A stretch of DNA of 64,000 bases from a virus. The stretch covers positions 1-64,000 of the IMG/VR virus record IMGVR_UViG_3300027985_000286; one strand, given 5' to 3'. Shown one piece after another: positions 1-7,645 of this stretch (position 1 is its first letter; the number at the start of each line of letters is the position of its first letter). The position numbers and the translations under genes were made by a program. The notes under the pieces were generated by a model that saw only the letters and a program-made list of their open reading frames with translations, did not search any database and had not been told where the DNA came from.

Positions 1-10
1 TTCTAGGTGC

Positions 11-16
11 TATACT
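11..16 (+). promoter_or_regulatory. -10 box of an early promoter (partial)
   Basis: TATACT lies about 30 bases before the first start codon. The matching -35 element would lie outside the window, so only half of the promoter can be seen. Confidence 0.35.
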
Positions 17-44
17 TTGCACATGAAATAAGGAGGGACACATA

Positions 45-284
45 ATGCCTAAGGTAATTGAAGACCTCAAGAACTACGCAAAGGAATTGGGTTATGAGGT
101 AGTTGAGCACACCTACTCAATCTACTTCAAAACTCCGAGCTTTTCCTTTGTGGTGCAGCTTGACCATAATGGAAACTTCAAGAAGGCGATGAAGCCCAAT
201 CCGTTCAAGGCTGACTGCACCACATACACCTCGGTGAACAAACTTCGGGCAGGGTTGGTTCGATGGTCAATTCATACGGAGTAG
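45..284 (+). CDS. Small hypothetical early protein (79 aa)
   Basis: ATG preceded by a strong AGGAGGG ribosome site. I do not recognise the family. The protein is small and mixed in charge, with no membrane segment or Cys pair. It is followed by the next gene with a 22-base overlap, so the two are probably translated together. Its position behind a host-like promoter and among other short ORFs suggests an early host-takeover gene. Confidence 0.7.
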   Translation: MPKVIEDLKNYAKELGYEVVEHTYSIYFKTPSFSFVVQLDHNGNFKKAMKPNPFKADCTTYTSVNKLRAGLVRWSIHTE

Positions 285-697
285 TACCTAGGCAGTTTCT
301 GGATTTCGTAAAAAAGCTCGAGCCCATCAAGGTTGTCCTGAAGTACGAGGAAGGGCGATACTATGGGCTAACGGATGATGGCACCTTTGGGTGTGATTGG
401 AGCACAACAACCATCACAATTTTCCATTCCAATGTAACCAACATCGTCAGGCCACCTAGGATTTCTGATGCACTCAGGGACTCTAGCCTACTGTGTGGTA
501 GAGTTGGCGGGGAGCAGTTCGACCCGCTGTCTCTGGATTGCCCTATCTTGATTGATTGGGTGAAATGGCTGAATGGAATAAACGTCCACACCAACTCTAG
601 GTTGCATATACCTAGACACGCACCCTTCACAGAAGAAGATCCCATCAGACTAGCAGTGCGTAGAGTGCAGGCTGGTCTCCCGCCGTATATTGAATAA
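263..697 (+). CDS. Hypothetical early protein (144 aa)
   Basis: Starts at an ATG inside the 3-prime end of the preceding gene, in another frame. No family recognised. The protein has an alternating beta/loop character in the first half and a basic C-terminus with an Arg-rich helix. An antisense ORF of 115 aa covers the same stretch but lacks a ribosome site and is treated as a shadow. Confidence 0.65.
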   Translation: MVNSYGVVPRQFLDFVKKLEPIKVVLKYEEGRYYGLTDDGTFGCDWSTTTITIFHSNVTNIVRPPRISDALRDSSLLCGRVGGEQFDPLSLDCPILIDWVKWLNGINVHTNSRLHIPRHAPFTEEDPIRLAVRRVQAGLPPYIE

Positions 698-702
698 TTT
701 TC

Positions 703-731
703 TTGCATCTTTCAATCAATGGTACTATCAT
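703..731 (+). promoter_or_regulatory. Host-like sigma70 early promoter
   Basis: TTGCAT, 17-base spacer, TATCAT. It sits in the gap between two plus-strand genes. The -35 element continues as TTGCATCTT, a form repeated at other early promoters of this phage (5524 and 18196). Confidence 0.55.
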
Positions 732-779
732 TATGAACATAGGGAAGCACATTAACAAATGATTGAGAGGGTCTTAACA

Positions 780-923
780 ATGTTGAAGAGCATCCGCAAA
801 AGCATTCGTTCGTACCAGCTTACCAGCAACGGTTGGAAGCAGATTGATAAGTCCCTGTACGAAAAGGGTGGCAAAAAGGTAATGCTTGACAGTGACGGCG
901 AAATCCACTACATTCACTATTAA
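780..923 (+). CDS. Short hypothetical protein (47 aa)
   Basis: ATG preceded by GAGAGG. The 47-residue product is basic at its N-terminus (a KSIRKSIRS-like start) and ends in aromatic and His residues (IHYIHY). It lies directly downstream of a promoter and 27 bases before the next start. No family recognised; it is supported by spacing, ribosome site and context only. Confidence 0.5.
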   Translation: MLKSIRKSIRSYQLTSNGWKQIDKSLYEKGGKKVMLDSDGEIHYIHY

Positions 924-950
924 GCGTTACTAATTGAAGAGGACTTGACA

Positions 951-1454
951 ATGAAAAAGAACTACTTTGTGGTAAAGAGTGTCGCCCAGGCTGCGCTGTT
1001 TGAGTACTGCCTTAAGGGTCAGATCTCTGACGGGTACTGGGAAAACTCCCGCCCCTTCAACCACTGGCAGATGTGGGGCCAAGCAACCGTCCAGGTTGCC
1101 AAGCCTGGTGATCAGACTGGTCGAAACTTTTATCCTCTGAAGGATAACTACAATTTCGCAGCAAAAGGTTTGCTGGATGTTGTGGGCAACCAAATGCTGG
1201 CAACGGCACGTTTGGGCATCAAGTTTGGCATGGATAACCTCAGTCTGCTGCGCAACTGCATTGGCGGTAACGGAGAGTTCTGTGTTCCTTCCTACCCTGG
1301 CACCCACTACGAAGACATCCGTGCTCGTCTGGCGAAGTTTGACCCCAAAGAGGTTGAGAACGCAATCAATGGTGTTAGTGTAGACTACACCATGAAGGAT
1401 ATGAAGGATGACCTCCAGGAACTCAAGAGTTTGGCTCGCACGCGCATTGCTTGA
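951..1454 (+). CDS. Hypothetical early protein (167 aa)
   Basis: I chose the ATG at 951, behind GAAGAGGA, over an in-frame TTG two codons earlier. The protein is soluble, with a Trp/aromatic-rich first third and a charged helical C-terminus. No recognised domain. G+C looks higher than in neighbouring genes such as PhoH, a feature shared with other apparently strongly expressed early genes in this window. Confidence 0.7.
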   Translation: MKKNYFVVKSVAQAALFEYCLKGQISDGYWENSRPFNHWQMWGQATVQVAKPGDQTGRNFYPLKDNYNFAAKGLLDVVGNQMLATARLGIKFGMDNLSLLRNCIGGNGEFCVPSYPGTHYEDIRARLAKFDPKEVENAINGVSVDYTMKDMKDDLQELKSLARTRIA

Positions 1455-1475
1455 CACGCGCGTTTGCGCTATAAT
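1447..1475 (+). promoter_or_regulatory. Sigma70 promoter before the DUF2325-like gene
   Basis: TTGCTT, 17-base spacer, consensus TATAAT. A perfect TTGACA overlaps it at 1451-1456 but would leave only 13 bases of spacer, so the TTGCTT registration is preferred. It overlaps the stop codon of the upstream gene. Confidence 0.6.
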
Positions 1476-1503
1476 CAAAAGACACACTGAGGAGGACTAC
1501 TGC

Positions 1504-2229
1504 ATGTCAAAACAGCGCATCGTGTGGACTGACCAAGAAAAAGACAAGATTGTCACCAGGGCAGCGGAACTTCGGTTCCTCAATCCTTCCCTTTCCGACG
1601 TGGACGCTTTGCGCTCTGCACAGAAAGAGCTGCTTCATGCGTCGCGTCAGCGTAACCTAACTCCTTGCCCCTCGTTGGTCGCCAAGTGGGCTCGTACCGC
1701 TATTGGCCAGAAGCTCCTGCACCTCAACCTCGAGGCCAAGGAAACTGAGAATGCAAAGAGCGAACCGCCTGAGGTTCCTGTGACGGATGTCAGCCAGGTT
1801 TCCACCGAAGACCTGCTGATGGCATTGGCAGAGCGGATCGCCCAGCACTTGAACATTCGTGCAATCGTCAAGGGAGCGGTGGCAGACGTCATTGCGGAAA
1901 TGCTCCCCAAGGCAGATGTGTTGCAGCAAAAACCCAAGAAGGCGGTCAAAGAACACACCGTTCTGATCCTCGGACTCTTGCCTAGCCAGTTCAACGAACT
2001 GAAGGAGGAATTCAAGGGAATGTTGGAACTGCGCATGGGATCGGCCAGCGTAGTGGCCAATGCCAAGGCAGCACGGTATATGGATGCTGTAATGGCACAT
2101 ACCAAGCATCTTGGGCACGACATGGAGAGGTCAATCCAGCCCTTGGCTAAGGAATACATCAGGGTCTCTGGGGGCGTTACTTCGATGAAGAGCGCGCTCG
2201 AGGACTACTGGGTTCGGGTCAACGAATAA
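1504..2229 (+). CDS. Hypothetical protein with C-terminal DUF2325-like domain (241 aa)
   Basis: Start ATG at 1504 follows GGAGGAC. Three parts can be seen: an N-terminal basic helical region beginning with a W-T-x-x-E pattern (residues about 6-70) that could bind DNA; an acidic Pro-rich linker; and a C-terminal alpha/beta domain (about 155-241). The C-terminal domain has an initial hydrophobic strand (VLILGL), a central AxxxxHTKHLGHD segment and a final SGGVTSMKSAL segment. That last pattern is typical of DUF2325, whose function is unknown. The gene has its own strong promoter and a terminator directly behind it, so it is an independent early unit. Confidence 0.65.
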   Translation: MSKQRIVWTDQEKDKIVTRAAELRFLNPSLSDVDALRSAQKELLHASRQRNLTPCPSLVAKWARTAIGQKLLHLNLEAKETENAKSEPPEVPVTDVSQVSTEDLLMALAERIAQHLNIRAIVKGAVADVIAEMLPKADVLQQKPKKAVKEHTVLILGLLPSQFNELKEEFKGMLELRMGSASVVANAKAARYMDAVMAHTKHLGHDMERSIQPLAKEYIRVSGGVTSMKSALEDYWVRVNE

Positions 2230-2243
2230 ACGATACCCCCATT

Positions 2244-2265
2244 GGGGCCTTCGGGCCCCTCTTTT
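2244..2265 (+). terminator. Rho-independent terminator
   Basis: GGGGCC, a TTCG tetraloop, GGCCCC, then TCTTTT. It lies 15 bases after the stop of the 241-aa protein. Confidence 0.85.
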
Positions 2266-2274
2266 GGAGGAAGT

Positions 2275-2454
2275 ATGAATAAAAAGAGCCTTCTGTGCAA
2301 GCTTGGTATTCACCGTCCGTTGTTTGGCCATATTTTTGAATTCACCGATGTGGTGTCTCATAAGCCAGTCTACTCTGTCACCTGCCCGTGTGGAAAGCGG
2401 TTTTTAACTGATAGCACCTCAAAATGGTTTGGTTTTAAAGTATCAACCAAATAA
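2275..2454 (+). CDS. Small Cys-containing protein, DUF1660-like (59 aa)
   Basis: ATG at 2275 behind GGAGGAAG; the ribosome site directly follows the terminator U-tract. The N-terminus (LLCKLGIHRP) and a TCPCGKRF segment resemble short phage zinc-ribbon-like proteins of the DUF1660 type. Function unknown. With so few residues the family call is tentative. Confidence 0.55.
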   Translation: MNKKSLLCKLGIHRPLFGHIFEFTDVVSHKPVYSVTCPCGKRFLTDSTSKWFGFKVSTK

Positions 2455-2457
2455 ATA
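2452..2457 (+). promoter_or_regulatory. Candidate T4-type late promoter (TAAATA)
   Basis: TAAATA overlaps the stop of the preceding small gene and lies 44 bases before the phoH start. The same hexamer occurs at the head of other transcription units here, in late positions. Confidence 0.4.
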
Positions 2458-2460
2458 CTA

Positions 2461-2478
2461 CTGAGCAATCCTGCTCAG
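2461..2478 (+). other. Hairpin in the phoH leader
   Basis: CTGAGCA, loop ATCC, TGCTCAG: a perfect 7-bp stem with no U-tract. It would sit near the 5-prime end of a transcript from the adjacent TAAATA element, so it may stabilise the messenger rather than terminate it. Confidence 0.5.
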
Positions 2479-2500
2479 CATAAAGTCAAAGAGAGGAAGC

Positions 2501-3241
2501 ATGGCCAAAGCTAAGTCACGCCACGATCTTATGGTCTATGACTTTGAAGCTAGAGAAGACGAGCGTACTGGTTCGAATAAGAAATCATTCCATGTCAAAG
2601 ACCTCCTCCCCGTTTCACCAAAAACCTTCACCCAAGAAACGTTCCTTAGAGCAATACTAGAGACCAACGTGTTTGGTTACGGCAGTGCAGGCACAGGAAA
2701 GTCGTTCCTAGCAATGCACGCAGCGTTTAAACTGGTTCTAGATGAGGACACACCCTACGACAAGCTGGTTATCATTCGCTCTACTGTACCTGTGAGAGAA
2801 AAAGGATTCCTACCTGGTACAGACGAGCAAAAGAACGAACCATATGAGATTGCCTATAAGGCTATTTGTGATGAGCTATTCCCGTACTCCAAGAGCTACG
2901 AGAATCTTAAGAAGGGTGGATACCTAACGTTCTCTGATACCAACTTGCGGGGTCTCACTCTATCAAACTGCGTGATGCTTGTCGATGAGACTCAGAATAT
3001 GACATTTGAGGAATTGGATACCATTATCACAAGAGCAGGAACAAACACAAAGGTGGTGTTTATTGGTGACACCAAGCAGACCGATCTTACCAAGAAACAC
3101 GATAAGAGTGGAATGGTTGACTTTATGCACATCATGGAAAATCTGAAGGAGGTTGAAATGATTCAATTCCTACCTTCAGATTGTGTCAGAAGCGGATTGG
3201 TAAAGGCGTACCTCAAGAGAAAAGAGGAGATTGGCCTTTAG
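2501..3241 (+). CDS. phoH: PhoH-like ATPase
   Basis: A P-loop ATPase of the PhoH family, common in marine and T4-like phages. Walker A is GSAGTGKS at residues 61-68 and Walker B is in VMLVDETQN near residue 160. A later GDTKQTDL segment matches the family sensor region. At 246 aa it is the usual length for the phage form. RNA-related roles have been proposed for PhoH, but the phage function is not established. The start follows GAGAGGAAG. The stop overlaps the stop of the convergent tailspike gene. Confidence 0.9.
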   Translation: MAKAKSRHDLMVYDFEAREDERTGSNKKSFHVKDLLPVSPKTFTQETFLRAILETNVFGYGSAGTGKSFLAMHAAFKLVLDEDTPYDKLVIIRSTVPVREKGFLPGTDEQKNEPYEIAYKAICDELFPYSKSYENLKKGGYLTFSDTNLRGLTLSNCVMLVDETQNMTFEELDTIITRAGTNTKVVFIGDTKQTDLTKKHDKSGMVDFMHIMENLKEVEMIQFLPSDCVRSGLVKAYLKRKEEIGL

Positions 3242-5133
3242 AAATTACGGCCAATCTCAATCCAAGCCCCTCTATCACCAGCAAAGTCGTCCCACTCTAG
3301 TGTGACGGCTTTGATATCTGTATCAAGAATCGCATCCGCCGTAAGCAAGAACACACCAGGTACGTCGATTGGCGTGGTATCTCTGGTACGATTTTTGAGC
3401 GTAAGGGTGGCAGATGATGCGCATTTCCTGATTGTTACTCTTTGACCATTGGTAAAACCAGCCTGGTTATCGGAAGAACCGTTGGACCCTAGAGCATCGA
3501 TGTTAGTTGCACTAGCGTTATAACCAATAACATTCTTACCATTAACCATTAGGTATGAGTAAGTAGTAACGCCGTCATCTGATGTAGCTGCTTGTCTAGA
3601 CGACCTCCAGTAAAAGGTTGCACCGTCAGGGTTCCAGATCTTCACGTAGTTACCGACCATATCTGTAATCGCTGAGGCAGGATTTCCTGGTGTTACGTTA
3701 TGCTCCAAAGACCAGAAAGACCTTGACTGCTGTGCAGACTCAGTCCATTCTAGAAAAGCGGTAGGAAACGTGGTAAACGTTCCAGACAGGTCCATTCTAT
3801 TATGTTCAACGTACAGACCTCGAACAAAACCTGCCATTATGACAGAGTAGTAAAGAGGATCACCTGACAACAAGAGGAACGTATTTTGGTAGATTCCAAT
3901 TGGACCAAGAACGGTTGCTGCAGATACTGCACTTTGGTCAGGGTGGGGCATAATCTCCAAACCCGGGTTAGGTTTTTCAAAGTTTGAACCAAGAACAGTC
4001 ACTGACCTACCTGCTTCAATGAATAGACCTGCAGGTCTATAATCGCTTCCTGATGTACCGTCCCAGTCTCTTGAAGGAACAAAATTGCAACCAATAAAGT
4101 TGATTCTCTTAGGGTGGAGAACCGTATTAACAGAAACCGGTGCTGCACCGCTAGCTTCCATGAGAAGCTCAACAGCACCTCTTCTGAATGCTCTGTCTGG
4201 TGTCGCAGACCTGGTACTAGGTCCGTATAACGAACGTGCAGGGCTTGATCCCAAGTGGCACCCGTCGTTGAAAAAGCATCCGATAAATTCGTGCTCCAGG
4301 CAATTGCCTTCTAAGCGGACATTGGCGTACTGGGAATCAACTACCGTACAGTCTCTGACTCTTAGTCTCTGAACGACGCCACCAGTGGTATAGAAATACA
4401 TGCCATATCCAGTAGATCCGGCTATGTGCATATTATCAATCCTGACATAGTCAATCGACCCAGATGTACCGCCATTAACCCCGTCGGCACTGGTCCATGA
4501 TGTACTAATACCTGTCCAATCTAGTCTCAATCCTTCGATCCAAATACCATTATTTCCAAAAACAGTAATCACAGGAGCGTTGCTAAAAGGTCTAATCTGA
4601 GCAAAACCAAAGATATGGGTCTTGGAGCTGATATTGATGTTTGCGTAATATACACCGTTAGGCACAAAGAGTTCTTGAACCGCCGCAATAGCTGCATTAA
4701 ACACAGCAGATTGGTCAACACTCGCTCCTGCGTCTGGGATTGCACCGAAATCTGTCACAGAAGCAATGCGATCAAGGTCACGTAACCAAGCCGAGGACCC
4801 GTCTCCAGCAGCAGGTACAAGAACAGTACCTCCATTGTGAGTGTAGGTCCCTGCAGAGGCTCCTGTAACGTACCTAAAGGGACCACCACCCCATCCTAGG
4901 GTAGTGTGGTAGTCAAGCCACACTCTGTTACCGTTAGACGCCACAACTTCTCTTAGAACGTCAACACCACCGGTGATTCTAGGCAGACCACTATCTGCCA
5001 TCTTCTTAAGAATACCATCTAGTTGGTACTTTCCAGTATCCGGATCCACAGGAATATCAGTAAAGAACTGAGACCAGGTGTTCTCTAGGTCTACTGAAGA
5101 AATAAGCTTGTCTGAAGGTATTTTGCTTGGCAT
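3238..5133 (-). CDS. Tailspike / beta-helix tail protein 1 (631 aa)
   Basis: Residues about 1-120 form an N-terminal particle-binding region. From about 127 (ASVTDFGAIPDAG) the protein follows the start of a pectate-lyase-3-type right-handed beta-helix, with many short Asn/Gly-rich turns afterwards. Such proteins bind and often depolymerise surface polysaccharide. No enzymatic residue can be assigned from sequence alone. A GTVLVPAAGDG segment just before the helix is shared with the second tailspike (21592-23691), suggesting a common adaptor. A TAAATA late promoter precedes it on the minus strand. Confidence 0.85.
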   Translation of the reverse strand: MPSKIPSDKLISSVDLENTWSQFFTDIPVDPDTGKYQLDGILKKMADSGLPRITGGVDVLREVVASNGNRVWLDYHTTLGWGGGPFRYVTGASAGTYTHNGGTVLVPAAGDGSSAWLRDLDRIASVTDFGAIPDAGASVDQSAVFNAAIAAVQELFVPNGVYYANINISSKTHIFGFAQIRPFSNAPVITVFGNNGIWIEGLRLDWTGISTSWTSADGVNGGTSGSIDYVRIDNMHIAGSTGYGMYFYTTGGVVQRLRVRDCTVVDSQYANVRLEGNCLEHEFIGCFFNDGCHLGSSPARSLYGPSTRSATPDRAFRRGAVELLMEASGAAPVSVNTVLHPKRINFIGCNFVPSRDWDGTSGSDYRPAGLFIEAGRSVTVLGSNFEKPNPGLEIMPHPDQSAVSAATVLGPIGIYQNTFLLLSGDPLYYSVIMAGFVRGLYVEHNRMDLSGTFTTFPTAFLEWTESAQQSRSFWSLEHNVTPGNPASAITDMVGNYVKIWNPDGATFYWRSSRQAATSDDGVTTYSYLMVNGKNVIGYNASATNIDALGSNGSSDNQAGFTNGQRVTIRKCASSATLTLKNRTRDTTPIDVPGVFLLTADAILDTDIKAVTLEWDDFAGDRGAWIEIGRNF

Positions 5134-5158
5134 GACTCTATCCTAATTGACTCTGCTC

Positions 5159-5164
5159 TATTTA
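5159..5164 (-). promoter_or_regulatory. Late promoter TAAATA for tailspike 1
   Basis: On the minus strand GGTTAAATAGAG lies about 26 bases before the tailspike start codon. Position and sequence fit a gp55/gp33-dependent late promoter. Confidence 0.6.
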
Positions 5165-5169
5165 ACCTC

Positions 5170-5198
5170 TTGCAATCTTGCGTCATTGGTGCTAGTAT
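5170..5198 (+). promoter_or_regulatory. Sigma70 early promoter
   Basis: TTGCAA, 17-base spacer, TAGTAT, reading away from the tailspike. It gives a divergent early/late promoter pair with the TAAATA site at 5159. Confidence 0.55.
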
Positions 5199-5222
5199 GT
5201 AGTGAACTAAAGGGAGTACGTT

Positions 5223-5510
5223 ATGTCAACTGCAAAGAACATTGAGGTCCCTAAGGTGTACGTCAGATGGTCTGATCCCAACCTAGACCACTTCGTCTCT
5301 ACTCAAATTGTTACTGACACCGGGTTGACCAACTGGAGTGTGGTGTATTCCTATGGCATGATGCGTGACGGAACCCTAGTCAACGTGGTACTGCCATTTG
5401 AGACCATTCCTAAGGGAAGGTTCTCTGGATTTGTTACGGATCACTGCAAGCAAGATGGCATTGATCCGGTCAGTAGTGGGTTCTGGAAATCTCTGGTTAG
5501 GATTTGGTGA
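5223..5510 (+). CDS. Hypothetical early protein (95 aa)
   Basis: ATG behind AAAGGGAG. A soluble 95-residue protein, rich in beta-type residues with several Trp. No family recognised. First gene of a run of short early genes between two promoters. Confidence 0.65.
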   Translation: MSTAKNIEVPKVYVRWSDPNLDHFVSTQIVTDTGLTNWSVVYSYGMMRDGTLVNVVLPFETIPKGRFSGFVTDHCKQDGIDPVSSGFWKSLVRIW

Positions 5511-5523
5511 TAAGAAAGATTGG

Positions 5524-5551
5524 TTGCATCTTAGATACAACCATGTATGCT
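5524..5551 (+). promoter_or_regulatory. Sigma70 early promoter
   Basis: TTGCAT, 16-base spacer, TATGCT. The -35 reads TTGCATCTT, the same extended form as at 703 and 18196. Confidence 0.5.
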
Positions 5552-5595
5552 TGCAACATACAAGCAGCGCAGCATCAAAGAGGACACGATATCCA

Positions 5596-5826
5596 ATGGA
5601 CACTGTATGGGAACTGAGCATCTTCATTACTACGAATTCCGGGACTACCCTTAAATTGTCCAAGATTTTTGGTCTCAGAGATGACGCTATTAAGGAGATG
5701 AAAGAGGACATTTCCAACAAAGCCTACTCCAACATCGAGTTGAAGGGTAAGAAAGATGGGAGCATCAGCGTTGAGATCTCAGATGACCGATATTACTTGT
5801 TACTGCGCCCTCGTTTGGTACACTGA
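5596..5826 (+). CDS. Hypothetical early protein (76 aa)
   Basis: ATG at 5596, preceded by AGAGGAC. A longer in-frame extension upstream overlaps the promoter and the previous gene and is rejected. The protein is small and charged, with alternating beta-strand character. No family recognised. It is followed 14 bases later by the next start, so the cluster is operon-like. Confidence 0.6.
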   Translation: MDTVWELSIFITTNSGTTLKLSKIFGLRDDAIKEMKEDISNKAYSNIELKGKKDGSISVEISDDRYYLLLRPRLVH

Positions 5827-5840
5827 GAGGACAACTTATC

Positions 5841-6059
5841 ATGCGTAAGCCGATCAAAACCTTAATCAAACGCGCCTCTCCCGGCATAGTCGGCATCGAG
5901 CACTTAGCAGAGCATTGGTGCCATTGGGAGATTATGGAACTCTACAGACAGCTGGGCTGTTGGTCTCGGTTAATTGAGAACGATGTGCTTGCAGGCGAGT
6001 ACATCAGTGTAGAGTACGGCCTCAGCTACAAAGAAAAGATGGCAGACCATGAAACGTGA
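5841..6059 (+). CDS. Hypothetical early protein, HWC-family copy 1 (72 aa)
   Basis: ATG behind AGAGGAC. The core LAEHWCHWEIMELYRQLG is closely similar to LARHWCLRELQELHEQLG in the protein at 6615-6839, so these are paralogues within one operon. Function unknown. The shared HWC helix is the only conserved part, and the N- and C-termini differ. Confidence 0.65.
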   Translation: MRKPIKTLIKRASPGIVGIEHLAEHWCHWEIMELYRQLGCWSRLIENDVLAGEYISVEYGLSYKEKMADHET

Positions 6060-6243
6060 ACTCTTCGATGTGAAGCGTGGTAAGATGGTTAACTGGTGCT
6101 GTCCTGGGCACGATGATTGGCCGGACGAGACCTACCGTAACCGTCGAAGTAAAAAGGCGCGATCTTTGGATAAGAAGCGGGAACACCGATATGTCCGCCA
6201 CGTAAAGAAGTATATCATCGGCGAGGAGAACGACAATGATTAA
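6049..6243 (+). CDS. Basic hypothetical protein (64 aa)
   Basis: Overlaps the previous gene by 11 bases. The product is very basic in its second half (Arg/Lys-rich) and carries a CCPGHDDW segment that could bind metal. Nucleic-acid binding is possible but not shown. No family recognised. Confidence 0.55.
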   Translation: MKRELFDVKRGKMVNWCCPGHDDWPDETYRNRRSKKARSLDKKREHRYVRHVKKYIIGEENDND

Positions 6244-6598
6244 GATCGTGCTGCATCACACCAGCGACCTGTTTCCTAAGGTAGATTCCAGGTACTGGTT
6301 CGTGAGAACCCAAGGTCAAAACCAGCACTTCATTTTCGATATCTTTTACGACTGCACTATCGCCCAAGGTGATAGTGTGCCCGAGCTGAAAGAATTCGTT
6401 AAGGCTTGTCAGCAAGGCAAGACTAGCCTTGCGAGACTGCATATTGACCATCTGACGCAGAAGATAAACGACCTCTACCAGCTGGTGAATGATCAGCATA
6501 ACTTCATTGATGGCGTGACGGTACACCACAACCTTGCCATACCAGAAGACCTATTCTCTCGTTACTACAAGCTGGTCCCTGTCAGCTTGCGTAGTTGA
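6236..6598 (+). CDS. Hypothetical early protein (120 aa)
   Basis: Overlaps the preceding gene by 8 bases, behind GGCGAGGAG. A soluble protein rich in His and aromatic residues. No family recognised. Overlapping starts and stops through 5841-7188 indicate translational coupling. Confidence 0.65.
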   Translation: MIKIVLHHTSDLFPKVDSRYWFVRTQGQNQHFIFDIFYDCTIAQGDSVPELKEFVKACQQGKTSLARLHIDHLTQKINDLYQLVNDQHNFIDGVTVHHNLAIPEDLFSRYYKLVPVSLRS

Positions 6599-6614
6599 AC
6601 ACCAGGAGTGTAAA

Positions 6615-6839
6615 ATGCCAGCTATAGCATTCAAGCTAGTTGACTTTAACCGAGATGCCAAGAGCTTAGCTCGACACTGGTGCTTAAGGGAACTGCAAGA
6701 GCTGCACGAGCAGCTAGGCATGAGTGTAGGTACCGTAACTGAAGAAGGACTAACCGGTCACGCAATTGATTTCATCTTCAACGATGAAGAAGACCTCTAC
6801 CAGGATTGGAAAGAGATGGAGAACTACTATGTCAATTAA
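6615..6839 (+). CDS. Hypothetical early protein, HWC-family copy 2 (74 aa)
   Basis: ATG at 6615 behind CCAGGAG; upstream in-frame codons lie inside the previous gene and are rejected. Paralogue of the protein at 5841-6059 through the HWC-containing helix. The C-terminus is acidic. Function unknown. Confidence 0.6.
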   Translation: MPAIAFKLVDFNRDAKSLARHWCLRELQELHEQLGMSVGTVTEEGLTGHAIDFIFNDEEDLYQDWKEMENYYVN

Positions 6840-7188
6840 CTACATTCTACAGCCCGAAGACATCATGTTTTCTTGGATGAATCCTGATGAATGGGCAGTT
6901 CACCCTCAGAGTGGTGCTGGTGCCAAATACGTCATTGTTGACTACAGCATCCAGGTAGCCGTGTTCGAAGGTGACAACAGCAACGAGTTGATAAATTTTA
7001 CAGGGCGTTGCCGGGACAGTTGGGACCACTTAAAATCAGTGTACCCGAAGAAGTTTGATGTTCATGTTAATCAGGTATGCGCAAAACGTTCACGCAAGCT
7101 GCGCAAGAAGGGTGTTACTACGTGGTACTCTGGCCGTACAATTAACGGTAAGTCGAAGTTCTACCATTCCTTCGTGGTGTATCGGTAA
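6829..7188 (+). CDS. Hypothetical early protein (119 aa)
   Basis: ATG at 6829, overlapping the upstream stop by 11 bases, with GAGATGGAG as ribosome site. The C-terminal third is basic (KRSRKLRKKG) and the first half is hydrophobic/aromatic. No family recognised. Last gene of the plus-strand cluster, just before the 19-bp hairpin. Confidence 0.6.
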   Translation: MSINYILQPEDIMFSWMNPDEWAVHPQSGAGAKYVIVDYSIQVAVFEGDNSNELINFTGRCRDSWDHLKSVYPKKFDVHVNQVCAKRSRKLRKKGVTTWYSGRTINGKSKFYHSFVVYR

Positions 7189-7190
7189 CA

Positions 7191-7243
7191 GACTAGGGGC
7201 GTTCAAAGCATACTGTTGGAATACGCTTTGAACGCCCCTAGTC
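7191..7243. terminator. Perfect 19-bp inverted repeat between convergent genes
   Basis: Left arm 7191-7209 (GACTAGGGGCGTTCAAAGC) is exactly complementary to right arm 7225-7243, with a 15-base loop. It lies between the stop of a plus-strand gene and the stop of a minus-strand gene. There is no clear U-tract on either side, so it may stop both transcripts or protect their 3-prime ends. Confidence 0.75.
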
Positions 7244-7267
7244 TTGAGGCATCCAGGAATTTGATTC

Positions 7268-7645
7268 CTATGTTTCGTTTCCTTTCCAGTCTTCTTCATC
7301 TGCTTCTTCCTGTCCAAAAACGTTTTCGAACGATTGAGGCGTATTGAATATTTCGCTACCGTATTGCCCTTCATAGTTGCTGACCTCTTTGACTTCTGTT
7401 ACCTGAATAAAACCTTCCCTACTCTTTGACACCACGATGTCATAGTAGGGAATGGGCGTCCCCTCTTTCACATGACGGAACATCGGGGAAAATCCCTTGT
7501 AGACATAGCGTTGGTTATAGCACTGGTTCTCAATGAACACTGGGAGGAATCTCATCTGAGAAAAGATCTCAGTAAGGACGATCCTCTCATGTTCCACCAC
7601 GTTGTGCGACACCACAATAAAGCCTACTCTCTTCTGTGTACTCAC
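7268..7645 (-). CDS. Hypothetical protein (125 aa)
   Basis: GTG start overlapping the DHFR stop by 4 bases, so probably coupled to it. A soluble protein with an acidic C-terminal tail. No family recognised. Its position right after DHFR does not by itself imply a folate role. Confidence 0.65.
   Translation of the reverse strand: MSTQKRVGFIVVSHNVVEHERIVLTEIFSQMRFLPVFIENQCYNQRYVYKGFSPMFRHVKEGTPIPYYDIVVSKSREGFIQVTEVKEVSNYEGQYGSEIFNTPQSFENVFGQEEADEEDWKGNET

Noticed and set aside
1647-2159. 170- and 153-aa antisense ORFs opposite the DUF2325-like gene
   Set aside because: No ribosome site. Sense strand has promoter, ribosome site and terminator.
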